From positions 3,720,001 to 3,784,000 of the forward strand of contig OZ244854.1 in the NCBI GenBank assembly GCA_965220985.1: a stretch of 64,000 bases of DNA, in the 5' to 3' direction. Origin of the DNA: JAPPHA01 sp965220985 (GTDB taxonomy: Bacteria; Pseudomonadota; Alphaproteobacteria; Rhodobacterales; Rhodobacteraceae). Each line of letters begins with the position of its first letter. Within the stretch, counting starts at the first letter, position 1. Under the pieces are notes generated by a model. That model saw nothing but the letters and a program-made list of their open reading frames with translations, searched no databases and was not told the DNA's origin. Of the stretch, positions 28,408 through 38,414 are shown in pieces. The position numbers and the translations under genes are program-made.

Positions 28408-30426
28408 ATGAACCTCGACGAATTGCGAAACGGCCATCCCGAGCATTGGCAGCTGGCCAACGCGATCAGATTCCTTTCCGCCCAAGCGGTTCATGGCGCA
28501 GCCTCCGGACACCAGGGAATGCCGATCGGAATGGCGGATGTCGCAACCGTGCTGTTCAGGCGGTTTCTCAAGTTCGACGCCGGGTCTCCGGACTGGCCGG
28601 ACCGCGATCGGTTCATTCTCTCTGCCGGTCACGGCTCGATGCTTCTCTACTCGCTGCTCTATCTGACAGGCTATCAGGACATGCCGATCAGCCAGATCAA
28701 GGCGTTCCGAACGCTCGGTTCTCGGACGGCTGGCCACCCCGAATTCGGGCACGCCGGCGGGATCGAAACCACGACCGGACCGCTCGGCCAAGGTCTTGCG
28801 AACGGAGTCGGTTTTGCGATGGCAGAAGCTGCACTTCGGGCGCGGTTCGGACGATCGATCGTCGATCACCACACCTTCGTGGTTGCCGGCGACGGTTGCC
28901 TGATGGAAGGCGTCAGCCACGAGGCCATCGCCTTGGCCGGACACCAGGAACTGAACAAGCTGATCGTCCTTTGGGATGACAATGGCATCACCATCGACGG
29001 TCCTGTTTCGATTTCCGATCGAACGGATCAGCTGGAACGGTTCGACGCAGCAGGCTGGGCCGTCGATCGTTGCGACGGTCATGATCCCGACGACATCGGC
29101 AGGGCGATCGCTGCGGCCATGAGCGCAAATCGACCATCGATGATCGCGTGCAACACCAATATCGCCTGGGGAGTCGAGGGCGTTGAGGGAACCGCACCGG
29201 CCCACGGCTACGCGATCAAGGACAACGAACTGGCCCTGATGAAAAAGGCCTATGGCTGGGAGTCTGCCGACTTTGAAGTTCCCGAACAGACCCTGAATCT
29301 GTGGAAAGAGATCGGCGCACGGGGCGCGGAGGCCCGCCAGAGTTGGGAAGCCCGTCTTGAGCGCGCAAGGCCAGCCGTCGCCCGCAACTTCGAAAACGCC
29401 ATCTCCGGGCACGTGCCGAAAAGGCTCGCGACAGCAATCGGCAAGATCAAGCGATCGGCGGCCGAGGAGCAGCCGTCGAAGGCAACCAGAGTGTCGTCGC
29501 AGGTTGCGTTGGACGCCATCACGCCGTTCATCAAGGAAGCGCTTGGCGGATCGGCTGATCTCACGGGCTCGAACAACACCCGTGCCAGCGGCATGAAACC
29601 GTTCGATGCGTCGGACCGCAAGGGGCGCCATGTTTACTACGGCGTCCGCGAACACGCGATGGCTGCGGTCATGAACGGGATGGCGCTGCACGGCGGGATC
29701 AGACCCTATGGCGGGACGTTTCTCTGTTTTGCCGACTATGCACGCCCGGCCATCCGGCTTTCGGCCCTCATGGGAATACCCGTCACCTACGTCATGACCC
29801 ACGATTCGATCGGTCTCGGCGAAGACGGCCCCACCCATCAGCCGGTCGAGCATCTGGCGATGCTGCGCGCGACGCCGAATCTCAATGTCATCAGGCCCGC
29901 CGATGCGGCGGAGACGGCCGAGGCTTGGGAAATCGCGATTTCGGCCACGACGACTCCCACGGTCCTCGCCCTGTCGAGACAATCCACGCCGAGTGTGCGG
30001 ACAAAGTACACTCGTGCCAATCGCACCCAACAGGGTGCCTATGTGCTCGCCGCCTCGGAAGGTCGCTGCCGTGTCATCCTGATGGCCACGGGGACCGAGG
30101 TCGCTGTCGCGCTTGAAGCTCGCGACATCCTGCAAGACGAGGGGATTGGAACGAAAGTTGTGTCGATGCCGTGCTGGGAGCTTTTCAGAGACCAGGACGA
30201 GGCATATCGCAGAAAGGTCTTGCCGGCTGGGCCCGCAAGGGTTGCCATCGAAGCCGGTACGCGCCTCGGATGGGACGAATGGCTGTCGGGTGAACGGGGA
30301 TCGTGGCGCAAGTCGGCATTCGTCGGCATGCAGTCGTTCGGCGCATCGGCACCGTCGGGGGCGCTCTACGAGCACTTTGGCATCACGGCCAGGAATGTCG
30401 CCGATGCAGCCAAGGCGCTGTTGTGA
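28408..30426 (+). CDS. tkt: Transketolase
   Basis: Transketolase moves two-carbon units in the pentose phosphate and Calvin pathways using thiamine diphosphate. The 672-residue protein has the ThDP motif GDGCLMEGVSHEAIALAGHQ through DDNGITIDG, GHGSMLLYSLLYLTGY, and the pyrimidine domain YYGVREHAMAAVMNGMALHG with the catalytic glutamate/histidines (EDGPTHQPVEHL). Full length. It begins a tkt-pgk-fba cluster. Confidence 0.97.
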   Translation: MNLDELRNGHPEHWQLANAIRFLSAQAVHGAASGHQGMPIGMADVATVLFRRFLKFDAGSPDWPDRDRFILSAGHGSMLLYSLLYLTGYQDMPISQIKAFRTLGSRTAGHPEFGHAGGIETTTGPLGQGLANGVGFAMAEAALRARFGRSIVDHHTFVVAGDGCLMEGVSHEAIALAGHQELNKLIVLWDDNGITIDGPVSISDRTDQLERFDAAGWAVDRCDGHDPDDIGRAIAAAMSANRPSMIACNTNIAWGVEGVEGTAPAHGYAIKDNELALMKKAYGWESADFEVPEQTLNLWKEIGARGAEARQSWEARLERARPAVARNFENAISGHVPKRLATAIGKIKRSAAEEQPSKATRVSSQVALDAITPFIKEALGGSADLTGSNNTRASGMKPFDASDRKGRHVYYGVREHAMAAVMNGMALHGGIRPYGGTFLCFADYARPAIRLSALMGIPVTYVMTHDSIGLGEDGPTHQPVEHLAMLRATPNLNVIRPADAAETAEAWEIAISATTTPTVLALSRQSTPSVRTKYTRANRTQQGAYVLAASEGRCRVILMATGTEVAVALEARDILQDEGIGTKVVSMPCWELFRDQDEAYRRKVLPAGPARVAIEAGTRLGWDEWLSGERGSWRKSAFVGMQSFGASAPSGALYEHFGITARNVADAAKALL

Positions 30427-30506
30427 ATACCCCAAGAGGATGTCACCGAAGCAGTCCGAGGCGAGATCGCCCATGACCCGCAGTTGACACGATGATGGAG
30501 TGATCC

Positions 30507-31730
30507 ATGGAGGGGAAGACCCCGATCCTTCCCGGTCTTGACGACATGGATATCGACTCGCGGCGTGTGCTGACGAGAATCGACATCAACGTGCCCGTTC
30601 GAGACGGCACGGTGAGCGACCCGACACGCATAGAACGGGTGGCGCCGACGATCAGGCACATCCTCGATCGTGGAGGGCGACCTGTTCTGATCTCGCATCT
30701 TGGTCGCCCCAAGGGTCGCGTGGTCGACGATATGTCGCTCGAAGTCACGGTCCCGACGCTCGCAGCAGCAATCGGGGCGCCCGTGACCTTCGTGCCCGGA
30801 TTGCCCGGCAAGGAGTCGGTCCCTGCAGTCAATTCCGCCGGGGTTGGCGAGGTGTTGCTCCTCGAAAACCTGCGTTTCGTGCCTGGCGAAGAGGCGAACG
30901 ATCCCGACTTCTCCCGCGAACTCGCGATGCTCGGGGACGTATACTGCAACGATGCCTTCTCCACCGCTCACCGAGCCCATGCATCGACAGCAGGTGTTGC
31001 CGGTTTCCTGCCCGCATGCGCCGGAGATCTGATGCGCAGCGAGATCAACGCCTTGAGCGCAGCGCTCGACTCCCCAAAACGACCATTCATCGCCTGTATC
31101 GGCGGCGCGAAGATTTCGACCAAGCTCGAACTCCTCGACAGTCTGGCCAAGAAGGTCGACGGGCTGGTCATCGGTGGCGGAATGGCCAACACGTTTCTAG
31201 CTGCACAGGGACACGACGTCGGTCGATCGCTTTGCGAGCCGGGCATGGCTGATGCCGCCCTCAAGATCATGGAGACTGCACGACAGTCCGATTGCACGGT
31301 GACGCTGCCGCGCGATGTCGTCGTTGCAACCGGACTGGACGCAAATTCGCCAAGTCGAATCGTGTCCTACGATGGCTGCGGTTCCGACGAGATGATTCTC
31401 GATCTGGGGCCTGACAGCATCAAGCAGATCAATTCCGTCATCGACACCGCTCGGACACTGATCTGGAACGGACCCATGGGGGCCTTCGAGATCCCGCCCT
31501 TTGATCGCGCGACGCTCGCAACCGTCCGCCACGCCGCCGAACGTTCCGCCGCCGGAGTGTTGACCACGGTCGCCGGCGGTGGCGACACCATCGCCGCACT
31601 GAACGCCGCCAAGGCAGCCGACATGTTCTTATACGTGTCGACGGCAGGCGGCGCGTTCCTCGAGTGGGTCGAGGGCAAGGCCTTGCCTGGAATCGAGGCG
31701 TTGATGACGAGACAAGGAGACCGGACATGA
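30507..31730 (+). CDS. pgk: Phosphoglycerate kinase
   Basis: Pgk transfers phosphate between 1,3-bisphosphoglycerate and ADP. The 407-residue product has the substrate-binding RIDINVPVRDG and LISHLGRPKG, the LLLENLRFVPGEE segment, GGAKISTKLELLDSL, and the nucleotide-binding TVAGGGDTIAAL near the C-terminus. It lies 80 bases after tkt; the gap gene usual between them is absent. Its stop overlaps the start of fba (ATGA). Confidence 0.96.
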   Translation: MEGKTPILPGLDDMDIDSRRVLTRIDINVPVRDGTVSDPTRIERVAPTIRHILDRGGRPVLISHLGRPKGRVVDDMSLEVTVPTLAAAIGAPVTFVPGLPGKESVPAVNSAGVGEVLLLENLRFVPGEEANDPDFSRELAMLGDVYCNDAFSTAHRAHASTAGVAGFLPACAGDLMRSEINALSAALDSPKRPFIACIGGAKISTKLELLDSLAKKVDGLVIGGGMANTFLAAQGHDVGRSLCEPGMADAALKIMETARQSDCTVTLPRDVVVATGLDANSPSRIVSYDGCGSDEMILDLGPDSIKQINSVIDTARTLIWNGPMGAFEIPPFDRATLATVRHAAERSAAGVLTTVAGGGDTIAALNAAKAADMFLYVSTAGGAFLEWVEGKALPGIEALMTRQGDRT

Positions 31731-32650
31731 AGATGACCGAAGCAGTCAGGGCGATACTCGCCAACTACGAGACCGACAACCCGGGGGTCAAAGGCAACCT
31801 CTGCCGCATGCTCATGAGCGGCAGGCTCGGCGGGACGGGACGAATGATCATTCTCCCGGTCGATCAGGGGTTCGAGCACGGCCCCGCGCGATCGTTCTCG
31901 GTCAACCCTCCGGCCTACGACCCGCAGTATCATTTTCAGCTGGCAATCGACGCCGGTCTGAACGCGATTGCCGCACCTCTCGGGTTTCTGGAAGCGGGTG
32001 CGGTAACATTCGCAGGTCAGATACCGATGATTCTCAAGCTGAACTCGTCGAACGCGCTGGTACCAGCGTCACCTGGACGCGACCAGGCAGTGACGGCTTC
32101 GGTTGACGACGCGATCAGGATCGGTGCATCCGCGATCGGTTTCACGGTCTATCCAGGATCGACCAAGTCCTTGGAAATGTTCGAGGAAATCGCCGAATTG
32201 AGACGTGAAGCGGCGCAGCTGGGGCTCGCGACCGTGATCTGGTCATATCCCCGTGGCGGCGATCTGGACAGCGAAGCGGAGACCGCAACCGACGTGATCG
32301 CAAATGCCGTGCATTACGCAGCCCTCCTTGGTGCGCATGTCATCAAGGTCAAGCTCAGTTCGGGCAAACTGGCACTCGCTTCGGCCCAGTCCGCTTATCG
32401 TGACGGCAATGTTGCGCTTGAGACCATACAACAGCGCGTTTCGCACTGCATGGACGCGGCCTTGGCGCGACGAAGGATCGTGGTGTTTTCCGGAGGCTCG
32501 AAGCAAAGCGACGATCACGTGTTCGATCAGGCCCGCGCGATTCGCGACGGTGGAGGCAACGGCTCGATCATTGGTCGCAACACCTTCCAGCGCAAGCGCG
32601 AGGACGCCATGAATTTGCTGGACGCGCTCGTCGAGATCTACAGAGCCTGA
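31727..32650 (+). CDS. fbaB: Class I fructose-bisphosphate aldolase (DhnA/FbaB family)
   Basis: This metal-independent aldolase cleaves fructose 1,6-bisphosphate through a lysine Schiff base. The 307-residue TIM barrel has ILPVDQGFEHGPARSF near the N-terminus, VIWSYPRGG, the Schiff-base lysine segment HVIKVKLSSGK and the phosphate-binding VVFSGGSKQSDD. This is the archaeal-type class I family, not the zinc class II enzyme. Translationally coupled to pgk. Confidence 0.93.
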   Translation: MKMTEAVRAILANYETDNPGVKGNLCRMLMSGRLGGTGRMIILPVDQGFEHGPARSFSVNPPAYDPQYHFQLAIDAGLNAIAAPLGFLEAGAVTFAGQIPMILKLNSSNALVPASPGRDQAVTASVDDAIRIGASAIGFTVYPGSTKSLEMFEEIAELRREAAQLGLATVIWSYPRGGDLDSEAETATDVIANAVHYAALLGAHVIKVKLSSGKLALASAQSAYRDGNVALETIQQRVSHCMDAALARRRIVVFSGGSKQSDDHVFDQARAIRDGGGNGSIIGRNTFQRKREDAMNLLDALVEIYRA

Positions 32651-32988
32651 GCGACGAGGCGCGATCAAAGCGGCAGCTGGTCGACTTTGTCGGAATTCCG
32701 ACAGCCTGCGCTGACGGAAGGCAGCAGGACCAGCATCGAGCGCGAATTCGAACGATCAACGAATGTCGAAGGGCTTGGGGGGCACCCCACCTGGTCAAAT
32801 TCCGAGCGCTTCGACAGTCCGACATCCGAGCGATCGACCTGCCCTGCCATCAAGCGCAAAGTCCTGCGAGATCAGGGACAGAATTGCCATGACCGAGCTC
32901 GGTCAGGCGCGCGGCGAGAGATGAATTTACTTGAATGCCCGGATGTGAGATACACGCGCTGTCGTGAGTTAACGCCACCGGAGGCAGC
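32651..32988. promoter_or_regulatory. Intergenic region with a 16-bp perfect palindrome
   Basis: No gene is visible between fba and ftsB (338 bases). TGTCGGAATTCCGACA at 32688-32703 is a perfect palindrome about 285 bases ahead of ftsB and 40 bases after fba. It could be an operator for the ftsB-pdh genes or part of a terminator; no T-run follows. Confidence 0.35.
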
Positions 32989-33294
32989 GTGATCCACTCA
33001 AAAAAAAGACCGTCGTACTTGGGCACGACCCTGTTTGCCTGTGCGGCCCTGACTGCGGCGGGCTACTTTTCCTGGGCAGCGGTCAATGGCGATTTCGGAC
33101 AGATGCAGCGCAACCAGGTCACCGCCGATCTGGCAGATGCGGAGCGGCGCCTGGAAGTCCTGGCCGGGCAACGCGAAGCCATGGAGAACAAGGTCCGCAG
33201 GCTTTCGGACGACTATCTTGATCTCGACCTGCTCGACGAGCGCGTCCGACTTGTCCTTGGATACGCGCGCGGCGACGAAATCGTGATACAATAG
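32989..33294 (+). CDS. ftsB: Septum formation initiator FtsB/DivIC-like protein
   Basis: FtsB is a bitopic division protein that bridges FtsL and FtsQ. The 101-residue product has one N-terminal membrane segment (TLFACAALTAAGYFSWAAV), a periplasmic coiled coil (DLADAERRLEVLAGQREAME) and the conserved DLDLLDERVRLVLGY tail. Start is GTG with GGAGG upstream. Position before the pdh operon is the alphaproteobacterial norm. Confidence 0.9.
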   Translation: MIHSKKRPSYLGTTLFACAALTAAGYFSWAAVNGDFGQMQRNQVTADLADAERRLEVLAGQREAMENKVRRLSDDYLDLDLLDERVRLVLGYARGDEIVIQ

Positions 33295-33521
33295 CAGATG
33301 ACCAGCTTGGCGCTCTTGAGCGAGATTGACACCGGTGAAATCGTCGCGGCACCTCGACTGCTTGCATGAAAGCCACGAGAAACACGACGCACGCGGCCAC
33401 CGACTGGAGGCGGTTGTGCCTCCCGAATTGCCGGGTAAAACAACAGTGAATTTGACCGTGCAGGTTTTCGCCTGATGACTTATGTTCGGTCACGGTAAAA
33501 ACGATTGCGGAAGGCGCAACC

Positions 33522-34511
33522 ATGGCGAGGCGAAAAACCACGCGAAAGACCAAGATCACGGGAGAAGAGCTTCTCGAACTCTATCGATCGATGCTCCTGA
33601 TCCGGCGTTTCGAAGAGAAGACCGGGCAGCTTTACGGCATGGGAGAGATCGGCGGGTTTTGTCACCTCTACATCGGGCAGGAGGCCGTCGTCGTCGGGCT
33701 CGAGGCCGTTGCCATCGAGGGCGACCAGAGGATCACCTCCTATCGCGATCACGGACACATGCTTGCATGCGGAATGGACCCCGATGGCGTCATGGCCGAG
33801 TTGACCGGCCGAATCGGGGGTTATTCGCGCGGCAAGGGCGGCTCGATGCACATGTTTTCGATCGAGAAGAATTTCTTCGGCGGCCATGGCATCGTCGGAG
33901 CCCAGGTTCCCATCGGTGCCGGCCTCGCCTTCGCGAACAAGTACCGGGAAAACCAGAACGTCTGCTTCACCTATTTTGGCGAAGGCGCATCGAACCAGGG
34001 GCAGGTCTACGAGACCTTCAACATGGCCAGCCTGTGGAACCTTCCCTGCGTCTTTGTCATCGAGAACAACCAGTATGCCATGGGCACATCCCAGGCGAGG
34101 GCGTCATCGACTCCGGAGCTTTACACGCGTGGCCAGGCATTCGGGATCGAGGGTGAAGCCGTCGACGGGATGGATGTCCTCAAGGTCAAGGAAGCTGGCA
34201 AGCGAGCAGCCGACATATGCCGTGCCGGCGATGGCCCCTACATTCTGGAGATGAAGACCTATCGATACCGGGGACACTCCATGTCCGACCCCGCAAAGTA
34301 CCGAACGCGGGAAGAGGTCAGGAAGGTCCGCGAGGAAAAAGACCCGATCGACAGGGTTCGCGAAATGATCGTCAATGACGGCCACGCCGATGAAGACGCG
34401 GTGAAGGCCATCGACAAGGACATCAAGGCGGTGGTCAACAAAGCGTCCACTTTTGCAACATCCAGTCCGGAACCTCCGGTCGAAGACCTGTACACCGACG
34501 TGTACGCCTGA
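33522..34511 (+). CDS. pdhA: Pyruvate dehydrogenase E1 component alpha subunit
   Basis: The E1 alpha subunit decarboxylates pyruvate with ThDP. The 329-residue protein shows LIRRFEEKTGQLYGMGEIGG, the phosphorylation-loop-type YRDHGHMLACG, GKGGSMHMFS, the ThDP motif GEGASNQGQVYETFNMASLW to NNQYAMGT, and YRYRGHSMSDPAKYRT. It heads the pdhA-pdhB-pdhC operon, 11 bases before pdhB, with GGAAGG ahead of the ATG. Confidence 0.96.
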   Translation: MARRKTTRKTKITGEELLELYRSMLLIRRFEEKTGQLYGMGEIGGFCHLYIGQEAVVVGLEAVAIEGDQRITSYRDHGHMLACGMDPDGVMAELTGRIGGYSRGKGGSMHMFSIEKNFFGGHGIVGAQVPIGAGLAFANKYRENQNVCFTYFGEGASNQGQVYETFNMASLWNLPCVFVIENNQYAMGTSQARASSTPELYTRGQAFGIEGEAVDGMDVLKVKEAGKRAADICRAGDGPYILEMKTYRYRGHSMSDPAKYRTREEVRKVREEKDPIDRVREMIVNDGHADEDAVKAIDKDIKAVVNKASTFATSSPEPPVEDLYTDVYA

Positions 34512-34522
34512 AGGGAAAGCTG

Positions 34523-35917
34523 ATGGCAACACAGATTCTCATGCCGGCCCTGTCTCCAACCATGGAGGAGGGGAACGTCGCGAGTTGGCTTGTTGAAGAG
34601 GGCGAAACCGTTTCGCCAGGACAGGTCATCGCGGAGATCGAGACCGACAAGGCGATCATGGAACTCGAAGCGGTCGACGAAGGAACGATCGCGAAGATTC
34701 TTGTCCCCGCCGGGACCGAAGGGGTCAAGATCAACACGCCGATCGCTGTCCTGATCGAAGAGGGCGAAGAAGCGGACGATGACGCGATCGCAGAAGCCGC
34801 CGCAGGCAGCGCCGGCGCGGCACCCGCCGCACAGGGTGGCGAAGCGGCAGCTCCGCCGCCAGCGGCAGCAGCTCCTGCTCGTCCGACTCCTCCCGCCGCA
34901 GAACCGCAGGTCGAGGAAATACCGGATGGCGCATCGATGACGGACCTCACCGTCCGCGAGGCCTTGCGACAGGCAATGGCGGAAGAGATGCGCGCTGACG
35001 CCAATGTTTTCCTGATGGGGGAAGAGGTTGCGGAGTACCAGGGTGCCTACAAGGTGTCCCAGGGACTGCTCGAGGAGTTCGGCGCGGCGCGGGTGATCGA
35101 CACGCCCATCACCGAACACGGATTCACCGGGCTGGGCGTTGGCGCGGCCTTTGCCGGCCTTCGTCCGATCGTGGAGTTCATGACCTTCAACTTCTCAATG
35201 CAGGCCATTGATCAGATCATCAATTCTGCAGCGAAGACGCTGTACATGTCGGGCGGGCAGATGGGCTGTCCGATCGTCTTCCGCGGCCCCAATGGAGCGG
35301 CGGCGCGGGTGGCAGCCCAGCACAGCCAAGACTATGCGGCCTGGTACTCCCATGTACCGGGACTGAAGGTCATTCAGCCGTATTCGGCGGCGGACGCCAA
35401 GGGACTGCTGAAATCGGCGATCCGCGATCCCAACCCGGTCATATTCCTCGAAAACGAGATACTCTACGGTCGGAGCTTTCCGGTCCCAGACAGCGAAGAT
35501 CACTGCGTTCCGATCGGCAAGGCGAGAGTCTGGCGCGAGGGCAATGACGTCACCATCGTCAGTTTCGGCATTGGCATGCAGTTTGCGCTCGAGGCCGCCG
35601 ACAGGCTTGCTGGCGATGGAATCGATGCCGAAGTGCTTGATCTCAGAACGCTCCGACCGATGGACACGGATGCCATCATTCGCTCGGTTGCCAAGACCAA
35701 TCGGTGCGTGACCGTCGAAGAAGGATTTCCTGTCTGCTCGATCGGCAATCATGTCTCGGCCGTTCTCATGGAGCAGGCATTCGACGATCTGGACGCTCCC
35801 GTCATCAATTGCACGGGCAAGGACGTTCCAATGCCTTATGCGGCCAATCTTGAGCGCCTTGCCCTCGTGAGCACTGACGAGGTCGTCGAGGCGGTCAAGT
35901 CGGTCACCTACAGCTAA
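34523..35917 (+). CDS. pdhB: Pyruvate dehydrogenase E1 beta subunit with N-terminal lipoyl domain
   Basis: The 464-residue protein is a fusion: residues 1-80 are a lipoyl domain (EIETDKAIMELEAVDEG, with the lipoylated lysine), residues 85-130 an Ala/Pro linker, and residues 135-464 the E1 beta domain (EEVAEYQGAYKVSQGL, TPITEHGFTGLGVGAA, FRGPNGAAARVAAQHSQD). Lipoylated E1 beta is a known alphaproteobacterial feature. It partners PdhA to pass the acetyl group to E2. Confidence 0.96.
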   Translation: MATQILMPALSPTMEEGNVASWLVEEGETVSPGQVIAEIETDKAIMELEAVDEGTIAKILVPAGTEGVKINTPIAVLIEEGEEADDDAIAEAAAGSAGAAPAAQGGEAAAPPPAAAAPARPTPPAAEPQVEEIPDGASMTDLTVREALRQAMAEEMRADANVFLMGEEVAEYQGAYKVSQGLLEEFGAARVIDTPITEHGFTGLGVGAAFAGLRPIVEFMTFNFSMQAIDQIINSAAKTLYMSGGQMGCPIVFRGPNGAAARVAAQHSQDYAAWYSHVPGLKVIQPYSAADAKGLLKSAIRDPNPVIFLENEILYGRSFPVPDSEDHCVPIGKARVWREGNDVTIVSFGIGMQFALEAADRLAGDGIDAEVLDLRTLRPMDTDAIIRSVAKTNRCVTVEEGFPVCSIGNHVSAVLMEQAFDDLDAPVINCTGKDVPMPYAANLERLALVSTDEVVEAVKSVTYS

Positions 35918-35930
35918 CGAGCCCGATCCA

Positions 35931-37286
35931 ATGCCCGTCAGATTGTTGATGCCCGCGCTTTCGCCCACGATGGAGTCCGGTACACTCGCCAGGTGGCTAG
36001 TCAGTGAGGGCGACGCCGTTGAGGCCGGCGATCTGATCGCTGAAATCGAAACCGACAAGGCGATGATGGAGTTCGAGGCTGTCGACGAGGGCACCATCGC
36101 GCGCATTCTCGTTCCAGAAGGAACGGAGAACGTGGCCGTCAACACTCCGATCGCCATTCTCGCGGAAGAGGGCGAAGACATCACGGATGCCGACCTCGAA
36201 GAGCCGGCCGAAAGCACGCCGGCCGAGCCGAGCTCGCCCACTGCCCCTCCACCTTCATCGCCGAGCCCGGCACCGAGTGCCGGAACTTCAGCGGGCAACA
36301 ATGTCGAACCGGCAACAGCTGGATCGCAAGCGACAAACCGTTCCGGCGGTCCAACAGCCTCTCGGTCCGGGAGGATCGCCTCGTCGCCGTTGGCAAGACG
36401 CCTCGCGAGGGAACGGGGCATTGATCTTGCCGAGGTCACGGGTACCGGGCCTTTCGGGCGAGTCATCAAACGCGACATTGAAGGATTCAAGCCGAAAGCC
36501 GTGACGGCAATGCAGGCCCCGGCAATGGCAGCGCCGCCGGCCAGAGCGCCTGAGGCCGCCTCGGCCGAGAGCATCATGGCCGGCTATCGCGATCGGTCGC
36601 ATACTGAAGTAAAACTTGACGGCATGCGGAAGGCCATCGCCGCGCGCCTGAGCGAAGCAAAACAGACGATCCCGCATTTTTATCTGCGGAGGCAGATCGC
36701 GATCGATCGGCTCCTCGCACTGCGCAAGGACGTCAATGAGGGGCTCGAACACAAGGGGATTCGCGTTTCGGTCAATGATTTCATCATCAGGGCCTGTGCC
36801 GAATCGCTTCAGGACATTCCTGAATGCAACGCGATCTGGGCGGGTGATCGGATCGTTCAATTCGATGCGTCCGATGTCGCGGTTGCCGTTGCCATCGAGG
36901 GCGGATTGCTGACGCCCGTCATTCGCGACTGCGAATCGATGAAACTCTCGGCGATCTCTGTTACGATGAAGGATCTCGCGGGGCGCGCCCGAAGCCGCAA
37001 GCTGGCGCCTGAAGACTACACGGGCGGTTGCTGCACGATTTCCAACTTGGGCATGTTCGGGATCGACAATTTCGACGCGATCATCAATCCTCCGCACAGC
37101 TTCATTCTTGCGATTGGTGCTGGCCGGAAAACAACTGTTGTCGGTTCCGACGACAGCATCAGCGTGGCAACCGTCATGGACGTGACGATGTCAGTCGACC
37201 ACCGCGTCATCGACGGTGCCTTGGGAGCACGTTTCCTGGATTCTTTCTCCGGCCATCTTCAGAACCCAGCAGCGTTGCTCGTGTAA
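35931..37286 (+). CDS. pdhC: Dihydrolipoamide acetyltransferase, E2 of pyruvate dehydrogenase
   Basis: E2 transfers acetyl groups from lipoamide to CoA and forms the core of the complex. In the 451-residue protein, residues 1-80 are a lipoyl domain (EIETDKAMMEFEAVDEG), about 145-180 a peripheral subunit-binding domain (SPLARRLARERGIDLAEVTG), and 215-451 the catalytic domain with VDHRVIDGALGARFLDSF (catalytic His and Asp). Linkers are Ala/Pro/Ser-rich. Only one lipoyl domain, as usual in this group. E3 is not in the window. Confidence 0.96.
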   Translation: MPVRLLMPALSPTMESGTLARWLVSEGDAVEAGDLIAEIETDKAMMEFEAVDEGTIARILVPEGTENVAVNTPIAILAEEGEDITDADLEEPAESTPAEPSSPTAPPPSSPSPAPSAGTSAGNNVEPATAGSQATNRSGGPTASRSGRIASSPLARRLARERGIDLAEVTGTGPFGRVIKRDIEGFKPKAVTAMQAPAMAAPPARAPEAASAESIMAGYRDRSHTEVKLDGMRKAIAARLSEAKQTIPHFYLRRQIAIDRLLALRKDVNEGLEHKGIRVSVNDFIIRACAESLQDIPECNAIWAGDRIVQFDASDVAVAVAIEGGLLTPVIRDCESMKLSAISVTMKDLAGRARSRKLAPEDYTGGCCTISNLGMFGIDNFDAIINPPHSFILAIGAGRKTTVVGSDDSISVATVMDVTMSVDHRVIDGALGARFLDSFSGHLQNPAALLV

Positions 37287-37595
37287 CCGATCATCCTTCC
37301 GGATCACCTGCGGAACTGGTGCAAACCCGAGTGCAGGCTTGATTCAATGATCCGGCGCGGCCGACGCAACGCGGTTTGTTTCGAAGATTGCAAGGATCGA
37401 GCAACCCTGCCCCTTTCGATCAATTCGGACGAAATCGTGCAGAATCGCCTGGACGCAAGCTGACAGGGCGATTCCGCAGCCGAGGCCTGACTGTGCCGGC
37501 AGGCAAAACGCCTCCACGCACCGAGACAGCGTTCAGTTGAGACAAATATTCGGGTTGGTCCGATTTCGCGATCGTCATTACGCGAAGAAAGCGGC
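37287..37595. other. Convergent intergenic region pdhC / cysE
   Basis: About 310 bases between convergent genes, with no recognised gene or strong hairpin. Confidence 0.4.
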
Positions 37596-38414
37596 TCAGG
37601 CCTGTTCCTGCAGCAGCTGGTTCATCGTTTGAGAGGGTTGATCGCAACCGGCTTCCCCAACGATTCGCGCGGGCACGCCCGCAACTGTCTTGCACGGGGG
37701 AACTTCCTGAAGGACGACCGAACCGGCCGCGATTCGGCTGCAACGGCCTACCCTGATGTTGCCGAGCACCTTGGCCCCTGCCCCGATCAGCACACCGTTT
37801 CCGATTTTCGGGTGGCGATCACCGTCGGACTTGCCGGTGCCACCGAGGGTCACCGAGTGCAACATCGACACATTGTCGCCGACCACGGCGGTCTCGCCGA
37901 TCACGATCGAGTGGGCATGGTCGATCATGATGCCCTTGCCCATGACGGCAGCTGGGTGAATGTCGATGCCGAACACTTCCGAAATCCGCATCTGGAAAAA
38001 ATAGGCGAGATCCTTGTGACCATTCCTCCACAGGAAGTTGCCGACGCGATAGCCCTGGATGGCCTGATACCCCTTGAAAAAGAGGACCGGCTGGATGAGA
38101 TGGTGGCAGGCCGGGTCGCGATCGAAAACGGCCACGAGGTCCGCTCTTGCCGCTTCACCAATACTTGGGTCGGAGGCATAGGCCTCAGCAGCTATCCCCA
38201 ACAGAATCTGCGCCGACATTTCGCTTGAAGCGAGCTTGGATGAAACCCTGTGGCTCAAAGTCTCTTCAAGCGAGTCGTGATGCAAAATCCCAAAGTGGAC
38301 CGTACCCCCGAGTATCGGCTCGCGTGCGACCATTTCTTCGGCATCTTGCCGAATGCGTTCCCACACCGGATCCAACGTTGCGACCGGAGGGCTGATCTGT
38401 CTGTCTGCAGTCAT
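37596..38414 (-). CDS. cysE: Serine O-acetyltransferase
   Basis: CysE makes O-acetylserine for cysteine synthesis. The 272-residue product from ATG 38414 has the N-terminal helical domain (WERIRQDAEEMVAREPILGG) and the left-handed beta-helix of hexapeptide repeats (GIDIHPAAVMGKGIMIDHAH, VGDNVSMLHSVTLGG) including the catalytic histidine region. The frame extends upstream to 38546 but without family similarity. Related functionally to the sulfite reductase operon at 9.7-13.6 kb. Confidence 0.94.
   Translation of the reverse strand: MTADRQISPPVATLDPVWERIRQDAEEMVAREPILGGTVHFGILHHDSLEETLSHRVSSKLASSEMSAQILLGIAAEAYASDPSIGEAARADLVAVFDRDPACHHLIQPVLFFKGYQAIQGYRVGNFLWRNGHKDLAYFFQMRISEVFGIDIHPAAVMGKGIMIDHAHSIVIGETAVVGDNVSMLHSVTLGGTGKSDGDRHPKIGNGVLIGAGAKVLGNIRVGRCSRIAAGSVVLQEVPPCKTVAGVPARIVGEAGCDQPSQTMNQLLQEQA

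Noticed and set aside
28381..30474. Open frame of nearly 700 codons on the minus strand opposite tkt
   Set aside because: It mirrors the transketolase gene, has the odd composition of an antisense frame, and tkt is unmistakable.
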